Below, one piece after another: positions 52,553 to 57,690 of a DNA stretch of 57,690 nt (within the stretch, counting starts at the first letter, position 1; the number at the start of each line of letters is the position of its first letter). The position numbers were made by a program, and so were the translations under genes. The notes beneath the pieces were generated by a model. That model searched no databases and was not told the DNA's origin. It saw only the letters and a list, made by a program, of their open reading frames with translations. Source of the stretch: JBELMB01 sp042088665 (lineage in GTDB: Bacteria > Pseudomonadota > Alphaproteobacteria > Rhodobacterales > Rhodobacteraceae); assembly GCA_042088665.1 (NCBI GenBank), contig JBELMB010000011.1, positions 1 through 57,690 of the forward strand, written 5' to 3'.

Positions 52553-53357
52553 CTGCGCCCTCCGGATCTGTTGCGGTGATGGGCGCGGCTGCGCGCCAGG
52601 TCTCTGCCGCCTCGGCAATCCGCAAATGCGCGGCCCCTCGGCTCGATGCGATCAGCGCTTGCAAGTGCCCCAGCGCCTGTCCCACCTCCAGCCCGCCAGC
52701 GAGGCAGCCCGCAAAGACATCGCCGACACCCTTTGGCACATCCGTCAAAAGGCGCGTGCGGTAAAGGCGCACGGAATGCGGTGCGACTTCCAGAACTCCG
52801 GTCTGATCGGCGGGCATCGGCGGCGAGGTCACGCAGACCTTTGGGCCAAGCTGCCGCGCCGCGGACAGTGTTTCATCCAATGTTGTAACGGGCCGCCCCG
52901 TCAGCCAGCCCAACTCAAAAGCATTGGGCGTCAGCAGATCTGCGAGCGGGGCCAGCCTGTCGCGGATCCACTGGGCCGGTTCCTCGGCAATATAAAGTCC
53001 CTTGTCGCTGTCGCCCATCACCGGGTCGACCACCACGCGCAGATCTGGCCGCAAGGCGCGCATCCGCGCAATCAGCTGTGCCGCGAAATCCACATGCGCC
53101 GCGCTGGGCAGATAGCCGGTCAGCACTGTGTCATGCCCCGCCAGAAAGCCATTCTGGTCCAACGCCGCCACCATCTTTTCCAGCGTTTCGACAGGGATGG
53201 GCTGCCCCGCAGCATGCGGCCAGCCCGGGTGATTGGACAGCAGGATTGTGGGAAGCGCGGTCACGGCGTGCCCCAACGCCTGCAGGGCTGGCGCAGCCGC
53301 GGAGGCGCCCACGTGACCAAAGCTCACGAAGCTCGACAACACCAGAACCGTGCTCAC
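52542..53357 (-). CDS. Pyridoxal kinase (PdxK/PdxY-like)
   Basis: 271 aa ribokinase-fold enzyme phosphorylating pyridoxal or a relative. Features: SFVSFGHVGASAAAPALQALGH, TILLSNHPGWP, VVVDPVMGDSDKGLY, LLTPNAFELGWLTG and anion-hole GVGDVFAGCLAGG with the catalytic Asp. Overlaps the barrel-MgsA fusion gene. It may supply PLP to the PLP enzyme encoded at 56559-57602. Confidence 0.85.
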   Translation of the reverse strand: MSTVLVLSSFVSFGHVGASAAAPALQALGHAVTALPTILLSNHPGWPHAAGQPIPVETLEKMVAALDQNGFLAGHDTVLTGYLPSAAHVDFAAQLIARMRALRPDLRVVVDPVMGDSDKGLYIAEEPAQWIRDRLAPLADLLTPNAFELGWLTGRPVTTLDETLSAARQLGPKVCVTSPPMPADQTGVLEVAPHSVRLYRTRLLTDVPKGVGDVFAGCLAGGLEVGQALGHLQALIASSRGAAHLRIAEAAETWRAAAPITATDPEGADGL

Positions 53358-53471
53358 GTTTCACGTCCTCACAGGGTCCCGCGCGGGGACGTCGTACCAT
53401 GGTTTCACGCGGCAAAGGATTTGCCAAGGCGCCTGCGCCTGACCGCGGTCACATGCGGTCATCGAGGGACC

Positions 53472-54626
53472 TCAGGCCCTGCCTTGCGGCACCGCCGGGA
53501 GGCGGTCGCGCACAAGGGCCGTCCAGAAAGACACGCCAACAGGCAAAAGCGCGTCATTGAAATCATACGTGTCAGAATGAAGTGGCTGCCCATGCGGACC
53601 GGTCTCGCCATTGCCCAGCAACAAAAAGCAACCGGGCACCGCCGCGGTGAAATGGGCGAAATCCTCTGAAAAGCTCATCGGTTCGCGATCGGGCACACAG
53701 GACAGACCGGCGGCACCGGCGGCACGCGCCACGGCTGCCGTCGGGATGGGCGCGTTGATCGTCTCGATGAATTCGGTGCGAAAACTGACATTTGCGCGGA
53801 CGCCATGCGCTGCTGCGACACCCTCGGCAATCTGGCGCATCTGGACCTCGATCAGGTCCCGGTCAGCGGGCAGACGCGCGCGCGTGTCGCCCTTCAGCAC
53901 GGCGTGGCCGGGCAAGACGTTGCGTTGGCCGTCGGTCAGAAATTCAGTGACCGAAACGACGGCCCCTGCCCCCGGCGCCAGCCTGCGAGAGACGATGCTT
54001 TGCAGGGCCAGAACCAGTTCCGCACCGACGGTGATCGCGTCGCGACCCACCTGCGGCATGGAGGCATGGCCGCCCTGACCGATGATCTCGATCTCGAACA
54101 GGCTTTCAGAGGCACAGATCTGCCCCTCTCGCGTCGACACCTGTCCAGCCGGAGCACCAGGCAGATTGTGGATGGCATAGACCTCTTCGATGGGAAAGCG
54201 GTCGAGCACGCCCTCTTCGATCATGGCCTGCGCACCGAGGCCCAACTCTTCGTTCGGTTGGAACAAGAAGACCACGGTGCCGCTGAAATCGGGATCCTTG
54301 GAAAGCGCCTGCGCAGCGCCCAGCAGCATGGTCATATGGCCGTCATGGCCACAGGCGTGCATGACGCCGGGGATCTCGGAGCGATGGTCATGGGCGCTGG
54401 CCTCCTGAATGGGCAACGCGTCCATATCGGCCCGCAGCCCGATGGCGCGGTTTCCGCTGCCTGCGCGCAACACGCCAACGACGCCGCGTCCCTCGTGCAC
54501 GTCGAGCCCGAGATCCCGCAAGACCTGCGCCACGCGCGCCTTTGTGCGGACTTCGTCAAACCCCAGTTCCGGTTGGCGGTGAAAGGCATGGCGCAGCGCG
54601 CGCAAATCAGAATTGTTGGTGTCCAC
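53472..54626 (-). CDS. M20-family amidohydrolase/peptidase
   Basis: 384 aa. M20D (hippurate/aminoacylase-like) metal sites: GVMHACGHDGHMTML, FQPNEE and HNLPG, with C-terminal HSDTYDFND; dimerisation-domain motif GQGGHASMPQVGRDAI. Releases an amino acid from an N-acyl or amide derivative. GTG start 54626 chosen because AGGGGACGCACAG precedes it; the longer frame to 54719 lacks a ribosome site. Confidence 0.88.
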   Translation of the reverse strand: MDTNNSDLRALRHAFHRQPELGFDEVRTKARVAQVLRDLGLDVHEGRGVVGVLRAGSGNRAIGLRADMDALPIQEASAHDHRSEIPGVMHACGHDGHMTMLLGAAQALSKDPDFSGTVVFLFQPNEELGLGAQAMIEEGVLDRFPIEEVYAIHNLPGAPAGQVSTREGQICASESLFEIEIIGQGGHASMPQVGRDAITVGAELVLALQSIVSRRLAPGAGAVVSVTEFLTDGQRNVLPGHAVLKGDTRARLPADRDLIEVQMRQIAEGVAAAHGVRANVSFRTEFIETINAPIPTAAVARAAGAAGLSCVPDREPMSFSEDFAHFTAAVPGCFLLLGNGETGPHGQPLHSDTYDFNDALLPVGVSFWTALVRDRLPAVPQGRA

Positions 54627-54725
54627 CTGTGCGTCCCCTGTTGCTGCATCCCGTTGGTGCAGGCTTGCACACAGTCTGGTGCATGAACAGCCACCTGTCG
54701 GGGCATCATCGCTCGGCAAACCGGG

Positions 54726-55403
54726 TCAGATAAGGCCGCACAGCCGTTTCATGTGCCACGCCAGCGCAGCGTTGGAACTGAGCACCGGCATGCCGAGCGT
54801 CTCTGACAGAGGCTCAAGGATGTTTGCGGTCCGCAGGTTCGTACAGGACAAAAAGACGCCATCCAGTGCTGAGCGCGCCGCGAGGGTCCGCGCCGCATCA
54901 CAGATCACCTCAGAGGGAATTCGCGCGACCTTGGCCTCCTCGCTTTCGTCGAGGGAGAGCGTGTCGACCACCGGCACACCTCGTTCGGCGAAGGCGGCGC
55001 AAAGCCCCGCAGCCACCGACCCCACGTAGGGCGAGACGATCCCGACCCGCGACAGGCCCAAATCCTCGATTTGTGCGACGGCGGCTGTCAACGGATTGGT
55101 GACCGCGCGCGTGGGCACGCCGCGCATCACGAGATCGCGCAGGTTTGCTTCGCCAAGAAACGCAGTCCCCGAGGTGCAGGCATAGGCGACAACGTCAAAA
55201 TCTGCCGCCGCCGGCAACAGCGCCGCGGCGGATGTCAGGCCGCTTTCCATGGCCGCGATGCTCTCCGGTGTGAGATCATCCCCTGAGTCGAGCCGCGTGA
55301 CATGGAGCCGTGCCAGATCCACGGGCAAACTGGCGCGGAACTCTTCCTCGATGGTTTCATCAACGCGTAGGACGATCAGCCCCATGGCGGGACGCGCGGT
55401 CAT
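54726..55403 (-). CDS. Asp/Glu racemase-superfamily protein, maleate isomerase/EutA-like (second copy)
   Basis: 225 aa. Cysteine pair C76 (VAYACTSGT) and C187 (FLSCTNLR); IGIVSPY-like strand VGIVSPYVGSVAAG as in maleate cis-trans isomerase and EutA/arylmalonate decarboxylase relatives. Start ATG overlaps the M24 stop (ATGA). Ectoine-degradation EutA is in this branch, but the other ectoine genes are absent. Confidence 0.8.
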   Translation of the reverse strand: MTARPAMGLIVLRVDETIEEEFRASLPVDLARLHVTRLDSGDDLTPESIAAMESGLTSAAALLPAAADFDVVAYACTSGTAFLGEANLRDLVMRGVPTRAVTNPLTAAVAQIEDLGLSRVGIVSPYVGSVAAGLCAAFAERGVPVVDTLSLDESEEAKVARIPSEVICDAARTLAARSALDGVFLSCTNLRTANILEPLSETLGMPVLSSNAALAWHMKRLCGLI

Positions 55404-56566
55404 ACCGGGATCTCCATCGGCGTTCTGGGCGCACGGGGCGACAGCAACTCTGGCCCATCTTCGCGCAAAACAATGTTTTCCTCGTGCACGAGAAAGCGAT
55501 TGCCGGAAACGATGGCAGAGGGTTCGAGCGTCAGAACCATGCCGGTCCGTAACGGCGTGGTATCGAGCGGCGTGAACGAGGGCCATTCCGTCAGCGTCAC
55601 CCCAAGGCCATGGCCCAGACGGCCGGCGCAGACATCCGCCCCGCGCCGCGTCACACCTTCTGCCAACAAACGGTGGGCATCGCAGGCCCGCATACCCGGG
55701 CGCAGCGCCGCCAGCGTGTCTTCCGTGGCCTGCCAAAGCGCGTCCTGCGTCCGCCGCACGGCGTCAGAGGGCGGGCCGATCAGCACATTGCGGTCGAAGT
55801 CGCAGAAATAGCCGTCTTTCACGGCGCCGGTGTCCAGCATGAGGACATCCCCTGCGACCAGCGGCTCCGATCGTGCGGGAGAGATCACATCCTCATATCC
55901 GCCCTGCCCGGCCGCGCCAGCAAGGTAGCTGACCCAATCGGCCCCCTCCTGCAGGAGCAAACCCTGAAAATCGCGAAACACGGCATCCAGCGGGCGTCCC
56001 GGCTTGGCAATTTCAGGCACGCGGTCAAAGGCCTTGCCTGCAATGGTGCAGATCGCACGGATCTTTTCGATTTCCGCGGGGCACTTTATCTCGCGCGTGC
56101 GCTGTATCGCTTCGGTGCCATCGACAAACCGGCGCGGCTGAATCCTGTCAGACACGCGCTGGAAATCGGCCAGAGGCATGCGCAAATGCGTCTCCAATCC
56201 CATGGGCACACCGATTGCACCTGGCGTCGGGACCAGTTGCCGGAGCGTATCCGACAGCAGTGTGACCCCATCATCGAGTGGATCCGGCGCATCCCAGGTC
56301 CGGACATCCGTGATCCAGGTCTGATCCATCAGATGTGCGCCAATGGCCGGGATGACAGCCACCGGGTCGCCAGAGATTGGAACAACGAGGAACCATGGAC
56401 GCGCCGGACTTTCCCAGAAACGGGTCAGAAAACCGGTCATGTAAAAGAGGTCGGCGGGCGTGGTCAGCAAAAGCGCGTCAAGCTCTTGCCGTGCCATCTG
56501 TGCCTGCAGTCGCATCAGGCGCGTGCGAAAAACTGTCTTTGGAAAGACCAGTGACGCGTCAGCCAT
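55400..56566 (-). CDS. M24-family metallopeptidase (creatinase/Xaa-Pro-like)
   Basis: 388 aa. N-terminal creatinase domain (LYMTGFLTRFWES region) and C-terminal pita-bread fold with metal ligands visible: MLDTGAVKDGYFCDFDRN (two Asp), GHGLGV (His), LEPSA and HEENIV (two Glu). Family includes Xaa-Pro dipeptidase, creatinase and ectoine hydrolase. Overlaps the upstream lyase gene by eight bases and the racemase gene by four. Confidence 0.88.
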   Translation of the reverse strand: MADASLVFPKTVFRTRLMRLQAQMARQELDALLLTTPADLFYMTGFLTRFWESPARPWFLVVPISGDPVAVIPAIGAHLMDQTWITDVRTWDAPDPLDDGVTLLSDTLRQLVPTPGAIGVPMGLETHLRMPLADFQRVSDRIQPRRFVDGTEAIQRTREIKCPAEIEKIRAICTIAGKAFDRVPEIAKPGRPLDAVFRDFQGLLLQEGADWVSYLAGAAGQGGYEDVISPARSEPLVAGDVLMLDTGAVKDGYFCDFDRNVLIGPPSDAVRRTQDALWQATEDTLAALRPGMRACDAHRLLAEGVTRRGADVCAGRLGHGLGVTLTEWPSFTPLDTTPLRTGMVLTLEPSAIVSGNRFLVHEENIVLREDGPELLSPRAPRTPMEIPV

Positions 56567-57602
56567 CTTCTGGTCCTTCGCTGAGGATTGTCAGAACGCG
56601 GGCCTCGGCCCCCAGCGACAATCCCGCCAACAAGGCCGCGAGGCCTGCGGCGCCTGAGGGCGTGCTGTGCAGATCGTGAGCGGCGAGCTTGTCCACACCG
56701 TCTTGCGCCTCTTGTTCGGTAATCGTGACAAAACTATCGGCGTCATGCGAAAGACCTGCGAGAGCAACCAGCGATGGGGTCTTGCAGTCGAGCCGCCCCA
56801 TAGCGGACGAAGGCCCATCGGCTGTGACCAACGCGCCTGCGCGGATGCTTTCCTGCAAGGCGGGGGCCGCGGCGGGTTCCACAACAATGATCCGGGGCTT
56901 TGTGCCCCAGGCTGCGCGTGCGTGGGCCGCTATTGCAGCGGCCATGCCGCCGACGCCGGCTTGCAAGAGGATGTGCGTGGGTATGTCGGGGACTTGTCGA
57001 ACGGCTTCAGCAGCGAGTTGAAGATAGCCTTCCATCACGCGCATAGCCGGTTCCGTGTAGCCTGGCCAACTGCTGTCGGACAACAGCGTCCAGCCATTGT
57101 CTTCGGCGGCTTGAGCGGCGGCTTCCATGCTGGCTTCGTATTGCGCACCTTCTCGCATGACGTCTGCGCCAAAGGAGGCAAGGCGTTGCGCAAAAGCTTC
57201 GGGTACCGTGTCAGCAATGTAGATCACGGCACGGGCACCAAATACGCGGGCACCCGCAGCGACGGAAAGACCATGGTTGCCTGCGCTGGCTGTCACATAG
57301 GTTTGACCGGTGAGAGCGGAGTGCCAGTCGGCGGTTTGCCTTGCAGCTGCGGCTTCGGCGATGGCAAATGCAGCGCCAAGAGCCTTGAAGCTGCCCAACC
57401 CCATGCGGGATCTTTCGTCTTTGATCCAGAGATGCGAGATTCCGGACGACGCGGCCAGATCGGGAACACTGCGGAGCGGAGTTTCATGATGTGATGGGCA
57501 TTGGCCCAACAACTGAGCCACTCGTGTGGCATCGTTCAATGGGTGCGGCGTATCGGGCAAAAGACCCGTTCCGCGCCAGGGGTTGTCCAGAGAGATCGGC
57601 AT
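56559..57602 (-). CDS. Diaminopropionate ammonia-lyase-like PLP enzyme
   Basis: 347 aa, tryptophan-synthase-beta fold. PLP lysine K73 in GLGSFKALGAAFA, glycine loop LLQAGVGGMAAA, and GYTEPAMRVMEGYLQLAAEA as in diaminopropionate ammonia-lyase (YgeX) and threonine-dehydratase relatives; shorter than E. coli DpaL (about 398 aa). Eliminates ammonia from a diamino or hydroxy amino acid. Start 57602 with GTGGAGGACTC. First gene of the 51467-57602 run. Confidence 0.83.
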   Translation of the reverse strand: MPISLDNPWRGTGLLPDTPHPLNDATRVAQLLGQCPSHHETPLRSVPDLAASSGISHLWIKDERSRMGLGSFKALGAAFAIAEAAAARQTADWHSALTGQTYVTASAGNHGLSVAAGARVFGARAVIYIADTVPEAFAQRLASFGADVMREGAQYEASMEAAAQAAEDNGWTLLSDSSWPGYTEPAMRVMEGYLQLAAEAVRQVPDIPTHILLQAGVGGMAAAIAAHARAAWGTKPRIIVVEPAAAPALQESIRAGALVTADGPSSAMGRLDCKTPSLVALAGLSHDADSFVTITEQEAQDGVDKLAAHDLHSTPSGAAGLAALLAGLSLGAEARVLTILSEGPEDG

Positions 57603-57624
57603 GAGTCCTCCACAGTGAGCCACT

Positions 57625-57690
57625 TGGTTATAGGGCGTCTTTGGAGTTTATGCTTTTGTATTATTTTTGTTATTTTGTTGTTGTTTTAGT
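57625..57690. promoter_or_regulatory. AT-rich region upstream of the lyase gene
   Basis: The last about 50 bases are strongly T-rich on the plus strand (TTTTTGTTATTTTG), unlike the rest of the window. On the minus strand this A-rich stretch precedes the operon's first gene and likely holds its promoter; cut by the window edge. Confidence 0.4.

Noticed and set aside
49392..57602. Ectoine/hydroxyectoine utilisation cluster
   Set aside because: EutA-, EutD- and EutB-like proteins are present, but EutC, EutE, the EnuR regulator and Ueh-type order are missing, so naming it ectoine degradation is not justified.

Overview
The window is high-GC alphaproteobacterial chromosome. Gene content (propionyl-CoA synthetase PrpE, hybrid malic enzyme MaeB, CIA30-like secreted protein, stand-alone Hint protein, TRAP transporters, pca genes) and protein style point to a marine Rhodobacterales/Roseobacter-type bacterium. 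I see no rRNA, tRNA, CRISPR array, prophage or conventional insertion sequence. The clearest mobile-DNA signal is a family of short GTAG-headed palindromes (REP elements) plus one RAYT-type transposase relative.

Layout, left to right. 1-3276 (minus): nucleoside salvage operon cdd-deoA-deoB-add with overlapping start/stop codons; add runs off the left edge and deoB carries an in-frame REP. 3501-9021: maeB, a secreted protein of unknown function, and prpE behind a promoter rich in TTTGCAAA-like half-sites. 9168-14703: Hint protein, CIA30-like protein, nadK, glyA (strong terminator), a membrane protein and a secreted YHYH protein. 14782-16477 (minus): a TetR regulator, a PspA/IM30 protein and a YiaA-like membrane protein, with four TGAAC-N3-GTTCA operators. 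16588-21361: cupin, DMT transporter, DUF2061 protein plus fatty acid desaturase, XRE regulator, aldo/keto reductase. 21472-22769: an ImuA-like gene and the convergent RAYT gene, meeting at a pair of inverted REPs. 22984-31222: MFS transporter, metG, truB, alpha/beta hydrolase plus HAD dehalogenase, FKBP isomerase, then pcaD and an esterase. 31203-40542: pcaB, MFS exporter, Zn-alcohol dehydrogenase, enolase-superfamily enzyme, ArsR plus amidase, acyl-CoA synthetase. 40760-45316: DUF1992, flavodoxin-like, methyltransferase, SRAP protein, and a clan GH-A-like protein with a strange C-terminus.

45413-57602 is an accessory catabolic island. It holds an FAD amino-acid dehydrogenase with a TRAP transporter and a BASS-type carrier on the minus strand, and a divergent Asp/Glu-racemase-family gene. 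A second minus-strand run follows: diaminopropionate ammonia-lyase-like enzyme, M24 peptidase, second racemase-family protein, M20 amidohydrolase, pyridoxal kinase, and a fusion of a HisA-like barrel to a methylglyoxal-synthase-like domain. The likely job is uptake and breakdown of an N-substituted or D-amino-acid-like compound; the substrate is not evident.

The strongest candidates for something new are: (i) the REP/RAYT set, where the RAYT lacks its expected catalytic residues and REPs are built into coding sequences of deoB, imuA-like and the RAYT itself; (ii) the barrel-MgsA fusion coupled to a PLP kinase; (iii) the TetR-controlled PspA operon.
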